From assembly GCA_963793785.1 (NCBI GenBank), contig CAWCBH010000003.1, positions 1,674,001 to 1,738,000 on the forward strand: 64,000 nt of DNA, given 5' to 3'. Origin of the DNA: CAWCBH01 sp963793785 (GTDB taxonomy: Bacteria; Actinomycetota; Thermoleophilia; Solirubrobacterales; 70-9). Position numbers and translations under genes: made by a program. Each line of letters begins with the position of its first letter. Positions within the stretch are counted from its first letter, which is position 1. Positions 1 through 8,923 of this stretch are shown here, piece by piece. The notes beneath the pieces were generated by a model that did not search any database, was not told where the DNA came from, and saw nothing but the letters and a program-made list of their open reading frames with translations.

Positions 1-30
1 CCCACCTCGGTGGCCGCCGCCCCGGCTCGG

Positions 31-1056
<1,026 letters not shown>

Positions 1057-1075
1057 GCCAGTCATGCCCTCCTGA

Positions 1076-1092
1076 ATCGGTTACCAACCGAT
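1076..1092. promoter_or_regulatory. Inverted repeat in the gap promoter region
   Basis: Perfect 7-bp arms ATCGGTT / AACCGAT with a 3-nt spacer sit 20 nt before the gap start. A TAAGAT-like -10 element lies just outside it on the minus strand. The position between -10 and ribosome site suits an operator or a small 5'-UTR stem. The cognate regulator is unknown. Confidence 0.4.
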
Positions 1093-1110
1093 CTTATGGG
1101 GCAGCCAACC

Positions 1111-1470
1111 TCAGTCGCTTGCCGTCACCTCGACGTCGTATCCGTCGGGGTCCTGCAGGAAGGCGGAATAGGAACCGGACCCGTGTGCGCGCCGGGCGCC
1201 GGGCTCGCTGACGCCCCGGCCGCCGGCGCGGGTGCCGCCCTCCCAGGCGGCCTTCACCGCGGCGACCCCCTTGGCCGAGAAGCTGACCATCCCGAAGCCC
1301 GCCTGCGGAGGGTGGTTGGCGGAGATGAAGAAGACCGGCTTGGCGATCCCCCACCCGACCGTGTTCTCGTCGTCGAAGTGGCGCCTCCAGCCCAGCGGAG
1401 CGAGCAACGCGTCGTAGAAGGCGCCGCTTCGCTCCAGGTCGCCGACCTCCAGCAGAACGTGATGGAGCAC
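1111..1470 (-). CDS. VOC-family (glyoxalase-like) protein
   Basis: A 119-aa single vicinal-oxygen-chelate domain. It starts MLHHVLLEVGDLERS, the usual first beta strand with a metal-ligand position, and ends with FLQDPDGYDVEV, the usual last strand with the Glu ligand. Such proteins bind a divalent metal and act as small lyases, dioxygenases or resistance proteins; the substrate cannot be read from sequence. It stands alone downstream of gap on the same strand, 54 nt beyond the gap start region, and may be cotranscribed with the ABC exporter upstream. Confidence 0.8.
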   Translation of the reverse strand: MLHHVLLEVGDLERSGAFYDALLAPLGWRRHFDDENTVGWGIAKPVFFISANHPPQAGFGMVSFSAKGVAAVKAAWEGGTRAGGRGVSEPGARRAHGSGSYSAFLQDPDGYDVEVTASD

Positions 1471-1522
1471 GCGAGGAGGCTATACCGACCGCGCGACGTA
1501 TTTCACCTTCCCGCCGCTGCGG

Positions 1523-2299
1523 CTATCCGCCGCGCGGCACCCAGCGAAAGAAGCGCAGCGCGAGGACCAGGCCGGCGACCCCCCAGGCGGCCACGATCGC
1601 CAGGTGGCCCCACTCGAAGCCGGCGCCGCCGGTGTTGGGGTCGAAGGCGGTGAAGAAGGCCTCGAAGAAGTGGCGAATCGGGAACAGCTCGGAGAAGGTC
1701 AGCACCCCGTCGGGAATCTCGCTCTCGGGAATGAAGACGCCGGAGAGGAAGTAGAGCGGCAGCACGGTGACGTTGGTGATCGCCGGCGCCGCGTCCTCGG
1801 AAGGGATCGCGGCGGTCAGCGCAACCCCGAGGCAGCAGAAAGCGGCGGCGCCGACCGCCAGCGTGACCAGCACCGCCGGGAGGCGGTCCCAGGGGACCTC
1901 CACCCCCCAGACGACGCGCCCGATGGCGGTGATCAGGGCCAGCATCAGGATCGAGATGACGATCGAGTTGCCGACCCGGCCGGCGATGAAGACCCAGGCC
2001 GGCAGCGGCGTTCCGCGGCCCCGTTTGAGGATCCCGTTCTCACGCGCGACGGTGAGGTTGATCGCCAGGCTGACCAGGGTCGCGGAGACGATCGCGAGGG
2101 TGATAATCGCCGGCACGTAATAGGTCGTTGTCTTCACCCCGCCCAGCTCGTCGATCGTCTCGTTGCCGAAGATCGTCGAGAAGATGAGCAGGAAGATCAC
2201 CGGCAGCATGACCGTGAAGAACACCGAGGCCGGGTTGCGCCAGAAGACCTTCTGGTCGAAGCGGAACTGGTGCAGGGCGAGTGCCAGCGCTGCGCTCAC
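1523..2299 (-). CDS. ABC-2 type transporter permease
   Basis: Membrane subunit (258 aa) of an ABC exporter of the drug/lipid ABC-2 class. The chain begins with a cytoplasmic amphipathic stretch (HQFRFDQKVFWRNP) and has about six hydrophobic helices, including the conserved FLSGVFIPES region. I chose the GTG at 2299 because it overlaps the ATPase stop by 4 nt (GTGA), a normal translational coupling; the longer reading frame upstream of it is an unlikely extension. It works with the ATPase encoded immediately upstream. Substrate unknown. Confidence 0.88.
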   Translation of the reverse strand: MSAALALALHQFRFDQKVFWRNPASVFFTVMLPVIFLLIFSTIFGNETIDELGGVKTTTYYVPAIITLAIVSATLVSLAINLTVARENGILKRGRGTPLPAWVFIAGRVGNSIVISILMLALITAIGRVVWGVEVPWDRLPAVLVTLAVGAAAFCCLGVALTAAIPSEDAAPAITNVTVLPLYFLSGVFIPESEIPDGVLTFSELFPIRHFFEAFFTAFDPNTGGAGFEWGHLAIVAAWGVAGLVLALRFFRWVPRGG

Positions 2300-3213
2300 A
2301 GAGCTTCTTCCTCCGCCTCGCTGGTCAGCTCCAGGTAGACGTCCTCGAGGCTCGGGCGGCCGACGTCGAGGCCGAGCAGGTCGATGCGGCGGCGCAGCGC
2401 CCAATCGGTGAGTTCGTTCAGCGCCCGCACCGGCTCGCCGGTGCGGATCGTGACCAGGCGATCACCGTCCTCGCTCAAGGCCGGCAGCGGTACCTCGTCT
2501 CGGCCCACTCCGTCCGGGAGACGAAAGCGGATCTCGGTGTCGGCGCCGGTCTGGCGGCCCAGCTCGTCGGGAGCGCCGGCGGCGATGATCCGCCCGGAGA
2601 CGATGATCGCCGCCCGGTCGGCGAGGAACTGGGCCTCGTCCATGTAGTGGGTGGTCAGGAAAATGGTCTTGCCGAGCTCGCGCATCCCGGCGATCACCCG
2701 CCAGGCCTGGCGCCTCGCCGAGGGATCGAATCCGGTCGTCGGCTCGTCGAGGAACAGCAGCTCAGGGTCGCCGACGAGGGCGATGCCGACGTCGAGGCGG
2801 CGCTGCTGGCCGCCGGACAGCTTGTTCGCCCGCTGCTCAGACTTGACGCCGAGGCCGATCAGCTCGATCACCTCGTCGACGGGCCGCGGAGAGCGGTAGT
2901 AGCCGGCGTAGAGCTCGAGCGACTCGCGGACGGTCAGGTAGGGGTCGAGCTTGTTCTGCTGGAGGACGATCCCGATCCGCTCGCGCCAGGCACGATCGGC
3001 GTGCTGGGGGTCCTTGCCGAGGACCGTCACCCGGCCGGCGCTCCGGCTCCGGTAGCCCTCGAGAATCTCGGTCGTAGTGGTCTTGCCGGCCCCGTTCGGG
3101 CCCAGGAACGCGAACACCTCACCGCGTCTGACCTCGAGGTCGATGCCGCGGACCGCCTCGAGCTCCCCGTAGCTCATCCGCAGGCCGTCGACCGTGATCA
3201 CTGGCTCCGACAC
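2296..3213 (-). CDS. ABC transporter ATP-binding protein, DrrA/CcmA-like
   Basis: ATPase (305 aa) of the ABC-2 exporter. It has Walker A GPNGAGKTTT, the signature LSGGQQRRLD, Walker B ELLFLDEPTTGFD and the H-loop TTHYMDEA, followed by the C-terminal regulatory extension typical of DrrA-type exporters. The GTG at 3213 (VSEPVITVDG) is chosen over an in-frame start at 3315 because homologues begin a few residues before the first beta strand and the extra 34 residues are low-complexity. It forms a two-gene operon with the permease. Confidence 0.9.
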   Translation of the reverse strand: MSEPVITVDGLRMSYGELEAVRGIDLEVRRGEVFAFLGPNGAGKTTTTEILEGYRSRSAGRVTVLGKDPQHADRAWRERIGIVLQQNKLDPYLTVRESLELYAGYYRSPRPVDEVIELIGLGVKSEQRANKLSGGQQRRLDVGIALVGDPELLFLDEPTTGFDPSARRQAWRVIAGMRELGKTIFLTTHYMDEAQFLADRAAIIVSGRIIAAGAPDELGRQTGADTEIRFRLPDGVGRDEVPLPALSEDGDRLVTIRTGEPVRALNELTDWALRRRIDLLGLDVGRPSLEDVYLELTSEAEEEAL

Positions 3214-3324
3214 GGGCCGGATGTTAGGCAGCGATGGCCGGCGCGAACGTTTCGGGACGAAGGTGGGTCGAGCTTCTTTGCTTGTAGGGGTGAAAGGCGA
3301 ATCGCGATCCGGCACCGTTTGGCA

Positions 3325-4311
3325 ATGACCGACGTCCTACCCCCGGAGGTGGTCGACATTGACCGCCTCAGGGCCGGTGAACCTCGACCACCCCAGGGGG
3401 AATGGAGTGCGGACCGGGTCGTTTCCGACTTTGCGGGACCGCAACACGGGGTCGTCTCACGCCTGCAGTTGCTCCAGGCCGGCCTATCCAAGGACCAGGT
3501 CGAGGGCAGGGTGTCGCGCGGGCTTCTACACCTTGTCCACCGCGGTGTCTACGCGATCGGGCGCCGCGAATTGAGCCCTCGGGGCAGGTGGGCGGCCGCC
3601 GTGCTGGCCTGCGGACCGCGGGCGTCACTCAGCCACCGCAGCGCCGCGGCCCTACATGGCCTGTTACGTGCCGGTGCCACACCCATCGAAGTCACGGTTG
3701 CCGGCGGCGGCATACCCGGCGGACGCGGCATCAACACCCATCGCACCCGGCGGCTGCTCAGCGCAGATCGGGTCCTCGTAGATGCAATCCCGACCACGAC
3801 GATCCCACGCACGTTGCTCGACCTGGCCGAACTTGTCGACCGTCGCACGCTTTCGCGCGCCTTCGAGGAGGCCGATCGGCTCGGGGTCCTCCAGCTTGAT
3901 GGCTTGGCCGAGCAGTACGAGCTGGCGAACGGACGCCATCACCGGAGGCTCTTCGCTTCGGTTCTCGCCGCCCACAGCGCCCCGCCCGACGTCCGCTCCG
4001 AGCTCGAGAGGCGCTTCGGAGAGCTATGCGAGCAAGACGGCATCCCGCCGCCCTCCTGGAACGTCTTGGTTGCGGGCCACGTCGTCGACTGCCTCTGGGC
4101 GGCCGAAAAGGTCGTGGTCGAGCTGGACGGCTTCGCGTTCCACCGCACCCGTGGCTCGCACGAGCAAGACCACGAGCGGGACGTCGATCTAGCCCTCGCC
4201 GGCTTCAGGGTGCTCCGATTCAGTTGGCGCCAGGTCTCGTCGCAGCAGCAGAAGGTGGCGCTCGCGGTGAAGCGCGAGCTCAGTGGTCGAGCTCGACGTC
4301 GCGGTGCTTGA
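3325..4311 (+). CDS. AbiEi-type wHTH plus DUF559 (PD-(D/E)XK-like) protein
   Basis: A 328-aa protein with two parts. The N-terminal third resembles the AbiEi antitoxin winged helix (region VSRLQLLQAGLSKDQVE to HRGVYAIG). The C-terminal 110 aa match the DUF559/Vsr-like endonuclease fold: VDCLWAAEKVVVELDG carries the Asp and Glu-x-Asp expected for metal binding, followed by a late strand VLRFSWRQV. Family members are common in Actinobacteria and are usually orphans, as here, with no toxin gene beside it. DNA nicking or repair is possible but unproven. Its 3' end overlaps the convergent rapZ stop by 32 nt. Confidence 0.75.
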   Translation: MTDVLPPEVVDIDRLRAGEPRPPQGEWSADRVVSDFAGPQHGVVSRLQLLQAGLSKDQVEGRVSRGLLHLVHRGVYAIGRRELSPRGRWAAAVLACGPRASLSHRSAAALHGLLRAGATPIEVTVAGGGIPGGRGINTHRTRRLLSADRVLVDAIPTTTIPRTLLDLAELVDRRTLSRAFEEADRLGVLQLDGLAEQYELANGRHHRRLFASVLAAHSAPPDVRSELERRFGELCEQDGIPPPSWNVLVAGHVVDCLWAAEKVVVELDGFAFHRTRGSHEQDHERDVDLALAGFRVLRFSWRQVSSQQQKVALAVKRELSGRARRRGA

Positions 4312-5178
4312 CGCGGACCAGCACGTCGTCGCGCTGGGAGAGGTCGCGGCGGATCCGGTCCGCCACCGTGACCGAACGGTGGCGGCCGCCGGTGCAGCCG
4401 ATCGCGATCGTCAGATGGCTCTTGCCCTCAGTGACGTAGGCCGGGACGAGGAACTCCAGCAACGGCAGCAGGCGCCCGTAGAACTCGCCGGCCTGGGTTC
4501 CGGACTCAACGTACTCGCGCACCGACTCGTCGAGGCCGGTGAGGGGCCGCAGGTCGTCGACGTAATGCGGGTTGGGAAGGAAGCGGACGTCGAGGGTCAG
4601 GTCGGCGTCACGCGGCGGCCCGTTCTTGAAACCGAAGGTCAGCAGGGTCAGCGCCAGCCTGGCGCCGCCGTCGGCGCCGAGCATCTCCTCGGCGATCCGC
4701 CGCCGCAGCTCGCCGCCGCTGAGGTCGCTGGTGTCCATGACCACGTTGGCGCGGGTCGCGAAGCGGCGCCAGCAGGTCCCGTTCGGCCCGGATGCCCTCG
4801 ACGATCCGCCCTTCCGGCGCCAGCGGATGCCGCCGCCGGGTCTCCTTGTAGCGATCGACGAGGGTCTCCTCGTCGGCCTCCAGGAAGAGGACCTTCGGGC
4901 GCAGCCCGTCGCTGTCGAGGTCGTCCAGCACGTGCAGGAGATCGTCGAAGTAGTCGCCGCCGCGGACATCGGAGACCACTGCCGCCCGCTCGACCCCCGA
5001 GCCCTCGTGCCGGAACAGCTCGCCGAGGGCCCCGATCATCCGCGGCGGCAGGTTGTCGACGCAGAAGAACCCCCCGTCCTCGAATGCTGCGATCGCCTCC
5101 GACTTGCCCGGCCCCGGAGTGGCCGGTGATCACCACCATCGTCACCTGCCGGCCGTCGCTGCCGGCCTCTGCGCCCAT
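4280..5178 (-). CDS. rapZ: RapZ/YvcJ-family nucleotide-binding protein (frameshifted as given)
   Basis: P-loop protein that in E. coli guides RNase E to the GlmZ sRNA; in actinobacteria the role is less defined. The reading frame is split over three frames: GHSGAG(K)S Walker A near 5110, then the VDNLPPR-type region and HPLAPEGRIVEGI, then VVMDTSDLSGGELRRRI and the conserved C-terminal CTGGRHRSV. Breaks lie at about 5107 (one extra G in a GGG run) and about 4770, each a +1 insertion. The ATG at 5178 is 4 nt after the uvrC stop, so the two form an operon, as in many Gram-positives where uvrC precedes rapZ. Confidence 0.86.
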
Positions 5179-5182
5179 CTCC

Positions 5183-7055
5183 TCAGCCGGTCCTGTTGAG
5201 CTGTTCATGGATCTCGCGGCCGACCTTACCTGGCACACCGGGCACCGCTTCGAGCTCGTCCCGTGTCGCGGCCAAGACGCCTTCCGGGGATCCGAAGTGC
5301 GCCAGCAGGGCCCGCTTTCGTGCCGGCCCGACGCCGCGCAGCTCGTCGAACACCGATCCGGTCATCGCCCGATCCCGGCGGCCGCGGTGGTGCTCGACCG
5401 CGAAGCGGTGGGCCTCGTCGCGGATTCGCTGCAAGAGCCGCGAGGCCTCCGACTCCGGGGCCAGGTCGACCGGCCCGCCGGCGACCGGGCACGAACACCT
5501 CCTCGAGGCGTTTGGCAAGGCTGACGATCGTCACTCCACGCTCGGCGAACGGCGCCAGCGCCCGCATCCCGGCCGCCAGCTGGCCTTTGCCGCCGTCGAT
5601 CACGATCATCGCCGGCAGCGAGGCGAAGCTCTCGTCGCGATCGGAGTCGTGCGGGGAGAGGTCCGCCTGCTCGAGGTAGCGATTCATTCGCCGGGTGAGG
5701 ATCTCCTGCATGGCCCCAACGTCGTCGAGGGCGACGTCGCGGACCCGGAAGCGCCGGTAGTGGGCTTTCTTCGTCGCGCCGCCCTCGAAGACGACCATCG
5801 AGGCGACCGTGTGCTCGGCACCGAGGTTGGAGATGTCGTAGCCCTCGATTCGGACCGGCAGCTCCTCCATCCCGAACGCCTCCTGCAGCGCCGACAGGGA
5901 ATCGACCCGCCGCTGGCGGCGGTGCTCGCGCCGCAGCCGGTCCTGGTCGAGCGCCAGCCGGGCGTTGCGCTCGGCCAGCTCGCGCAGGCGCCGCTTGTCG
6001 CCGCGCTCGGCCGCTCGCACCTCGAACGGTGGAGCCGCGGCGCTCGCTCAGCGCCTCGGCCAGCAGGCCCGGCGCGCTCGCGTAGGTAGGGACCGACGAT
6101 GATCGTCCGCGGCATCGACGGCGAGGCGGCGTAGTACTGGCCGACGAACTCCTCGGCGACCTCGGCCTGGTCGCGCTCGGCCTGGTTGTCGAGGTAGAAG
6201 CTCTGGCGCTCGGCGAGGATCCCGTCGCGAACCTGGAACACCTGGGCGTTGGCATCGGCGCCCTCCACCGCCACCCCGATCAGGTCCGCGGTGCCGACCG
6301 AGCCGCCCGCCACCTGCTGGCGCTCGAACAGCGACCGGATCGCGTTGCGGCGGTCGCGATGCACGGCGGCGCGCTCGAACTCCTGGGCCGACGCGGCGGC
6401 CTCCATCTTGCGCTCCTCGTCGCGCTCGACCTGGCGGTAGCGGCCGGAGAGGAAGTCGATGATCGCGTCGATGTTGCGCCGGTACTCCTCGCGCGTCGAC
6501 ATAGCCGACGCAGGGCGCCCCGCATCGCTTGATGTAGTAGTCGAGGCAGGGGCTGCCCGAATGGCGCCCCGGCTCGGGGCCCTCGCAGGTGCGGTACTGG
6601 AACAGCTTCCCGAGCAGGTCGAGCGTCTCCCGCACCCGCTTGGCGCTCGAGAACGGTCCGAAGTAGACGCGGCCGGCGCGGTGGCGCTCGCGGGTGAAGT
6701 AGACGCGCGGGTACTCCTCGTCGAGGCTGACCGCGACGTAGGGGTAGGACTTGTCGTCGCGGAGGCGGATGTTGAAGCGGGGGCGGTGGCGCTTGATGAA
6801 GCTCTGCTCGGCCAGCAGCGCCTCGGCCTCGGTGGCGGTGACCAGGAACTCGATCCGGTCGACCCGCCGGGTGAGGTCGCTGTCGGTCCCCGAGAAGTGT
6901 GAGGCGACCCGCTTGCGGATCGAGCGGGCCTTGCCGACATAGAGCACGCCGCCGCGGCGGTCACAGAACAGATAGACGCCCGGCGAGTCGGGCAGCGCGC
7001 GCCGCTGCTCGGCCAGGCGTTCCTCGCGGGAGGGCTTGCGATCGTCGTCAGCCAT
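5183..7055 (-). CDS. uvrC: Excinuclease ABC subunit C (frameshifted as given)
   Basis: Makes the dual incisions in UvrABC nucleotide excision repair. In order: GIY-YIG nuclease domain (SPGVYLFCDRRG...LYVGKA), the zinc-type cysteine region CEGPEPGRHSGSPCLDYYIKRC within the first 200 residues, UVR motif around EFERAAVHRDRRNAI, the RNase H-like C-terminal nuclease (EGYDISN...VIDGGKGQL) and tandem HhH motifs at the end (LRGVGPARKRALL). The gene is cut into pieces by four +1 shifts near 6510, 6080, 6030 and 5490. Length modulo three agrees with four insertions. The ATG at 7055 gives MADDDRKPSREE. Confidence 0.93.
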
Positions 7056-7123
7056 CAAGCAAAGGGTAGGCTCCTGGCCGAACGGCCAAGTCGCCGTTTT
7101 GCACCCGGCGCCGAAGGAGATCG

Positions 7124-7950
7124 ATGACGACGCAGACACTGAGCCCGCCACCACTGGAGACGATGCAGATCGAGATCGAGGCCGAGATCGGCGTCCTGAC
7201 GCTGAACCGGCCCGATGCCTTCAACGCGATGAGCCCGCAGATGATCGGCGAGCTCACCGTCGCCTTCGCGTGGCTTGCCGACCGGGCGCCCCTGCGCGGC
7301 CTGATCATCACCGGCGCCGGCAAGGCCTTCTCGCGCCGGCGGCGACGTCAACTGGTTTCGCGAGGGCGTCGAGTCGGAGGAGGTCGACCTACCCTCCGAC
7401 GTGCGCCGCGGCGCCGAGGTCCTGCACCAGGCGATCATCGACCTGCGGCGGATTCCCTATCCGGTGATCGCGGCCGTCAACGGCCCCGCCGCCGGCGCCG
7501 GCTTCTCGCTGGCGCTGGCCTGCGATATCGCGTATCGCCTCCGAGAAGGCGTTCTTCGCCTGCGCCTACGGGCGCATCGGCGCATCTCCCGACGGCGGCA
7601 TGACCTACTTCCTGCCCCGGGTGGTCGGCCCGAGCCGGGCGCTGGAGATCCTCCTCGAGGACCCCAACATGACCGCGGCCGAGGCGCTGGCGGAGCGGCT
7701 GGTCACCGAGGTCGTGCCCGCAGAGCAGCTGATGGACCGAGCCCGTGAGCGAGCCGGACAGCTGGCCGAGCGGGCGCCCCATTACGTGCGGATGGCGAAG
7801 CAGCTCTGTGGCGTCAGCATCGAGAACAGCCTCGCCGACCACCTGCAGCTGGAGCGTCACGGAATCGCCGACAGCATGGCCACCGAGGATCTGCGAGCCG
7901 GCGTCGAGGCCTTCTTCGCCGGCGAGAAGCCGCAGTTCCACGGGCGTTAG
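7124..7950 (+). CDS. Enoyl-CoA hydratase/isomerase family protein (frameshifted as given)
   Basis: Crotonase-fold protein of about 275 aa. Recognisable blocks are VLTLNRPDAFNAM, the oxyanion-hole region GAGKAFS(A)GGD, VIAAVNGPAAGAGFSLALACDIA and GRIGASPDGGMTYFLPR. Two single-base insertions, near 7338 and 7530, break the frame; both restore a conserved crotonase motif when one base is removed. An AAGGAG ribosome site precedes the ATG. The absence of other beta-oxidation genes nearby leaves the CoA substrate open. It is divergent from uvrC. Confidence 0.87.
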
Positions 7951-7983
7951 AGTCCGGGCGGCACCGAACCCGAAAGGACCCTC

Positions 7984-8412
7984 ATGAAGCTGAAGTCATC
8001 GTTTGCCCTGCTCAGCATCGTCATCGCCTCGATCGGACTGGTCGCCTGCGGAGGCGACGACGACGAGACCGACACGGCGGCAGCGCCGGCTCCGGCGGCC
8101 ACCGACGGTAGTGGTGGCGGCGGCGGCGGGAGCGCGGCGCTCACGGTCACTGCCGACGAGGGCGGCGACCTGAGCTGGGATCCGACCGAGCTGACAGCGC
8201 CGGCGGGGACGGTGACGATCGAGCTCGACAATCCTTCCACCATCCCCCACAACGTCGAGATCGAGGGCAACGGCGTCGAGGAGGTCAGCGACACCATCTC
8301 GGAGTCCACGACCACGGTCGGCGCCGACCTGCAGCCGGGCGAGTACCGCTACTACTGCAACGTTCCCGGCCACGCCGACGCCGGCATGGACGGAACGCTG
8401 ACGGTCGAGTAG
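7984..8412 (+). CDS. Cupredoxin-domain lipoprotein
   Basis: A 142-aa exported blue-copper-like protein. Residues 1-21 form a lipoprotein signal with lipobox LVAC and Cys22 as the acylated residue. An Asp-rich and Gly-rich linker follows, then a plastocyanin/azurin-type fold with ligands His89, Cys125, His130 and Met135 (core YYCNVPGHADAGM). It should be anchored on the outer face of the membrane and carry electrons or copper. It follows the crotonase gene by 33 nt on the same strand, but no functional link is evident. Confidence 0.88.
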   Translation: MKLKSSFALLSIVIASIGLVACGGDDDETDTAAAPAPAATDGSGGGGGGSAALTVTADEGGDLSWDPTELTAPAGTVTIELDNPSTIPHNVEIEGNGVEEVSDTISESTTTVGADLQPGEYRYYCNVPGHADAGMDGTLTVE

Positions 8413-8419
8413 GCGGCGG

Positions 8420-8890
8420 TCAGGACTCGGGCAGCGCCCGGCCGACGCTGTCGCCGACGCAACAGGGCTTCTCGGACCCCTCGACCTCGAGGGTGAAGCG
8501 GGTCACGACCTGCCACCAGCCGCCGCCGACCTCCTCGACGGAGACGACCTCCGAGCGGGCGCGAACGCGGCTCCCGGCCGGGACCGGAGCCGGGAAGCGA
8601 ACCTTGTTCCAGCCGTAGTTGACGCCGAGCGCAAAGCCGCTGGAGGCGATCATGTCCCTGCGAAAGCCGTCGATCAGCGACAGGGTCAGGTTGCCGTGGG
8701 CGACCGTGGTCCCGAACGGGCTCTCGCTCTTGGCCCGCTCGACGTCGACGTGGATCCACTGGTCGTCGCCCGAGAGCTCGGCAAAGGTGTCGATCATCTC
8801 CTGCGTGACCTCCCGCCACTCGCTCGGGCCGACCTCGCGGCCGACCATGCCCTTGAGGCCTTCGACTCCTTCGACTTCGACCGGCGCCAC
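8420..8890 (-). CDS. MaoC-family (R)-hydratase-like protein
   Basis: Hot-dog-fold MaoC domain, 156 aa. The hydratase motif is seen as DDQWIHVDVERAKSESPFGTTVAHG, supplying the Asp and His of R-specific enoyl-CoA hydratases. The C-terminal part includes KVRFPAPVPAGSRVRA, typical of single-domain MaoC proteins. It probably hydrates an enoyl-CoA. Its 3' end nearly abuts the convergent cupredoxin gene. Confidence 0.87.
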   Translation of the reverse strand: MAPVEVEGVEGLKGMVGREVGPSEWREVTQEMIDTFAELSGDDQWIHVDVERAKSESPFGTTVAHGNLTLSLIDGFRRDMIASSGFALGVNYGWNKVRFPAPVPAGSRVRARSEVVSVEEVGGGWWQVVTRFTLEVEGSEKPCCVGDSVGRALPES

Positions 8891-8923
8891 GCGGCGACCC
8901 TATAGCCCCGCCGCCATCGGCGG

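Noticed and set aside
2281..3324. Long plus-strand open frame before the DUF559 gene
   Set aside because: It lies opposite the ABC transporter genes and its composition is that of an antisense frame in GC-rich DNA. The gene is taken to start at the ATG at 3325, where family-like sequence begins.
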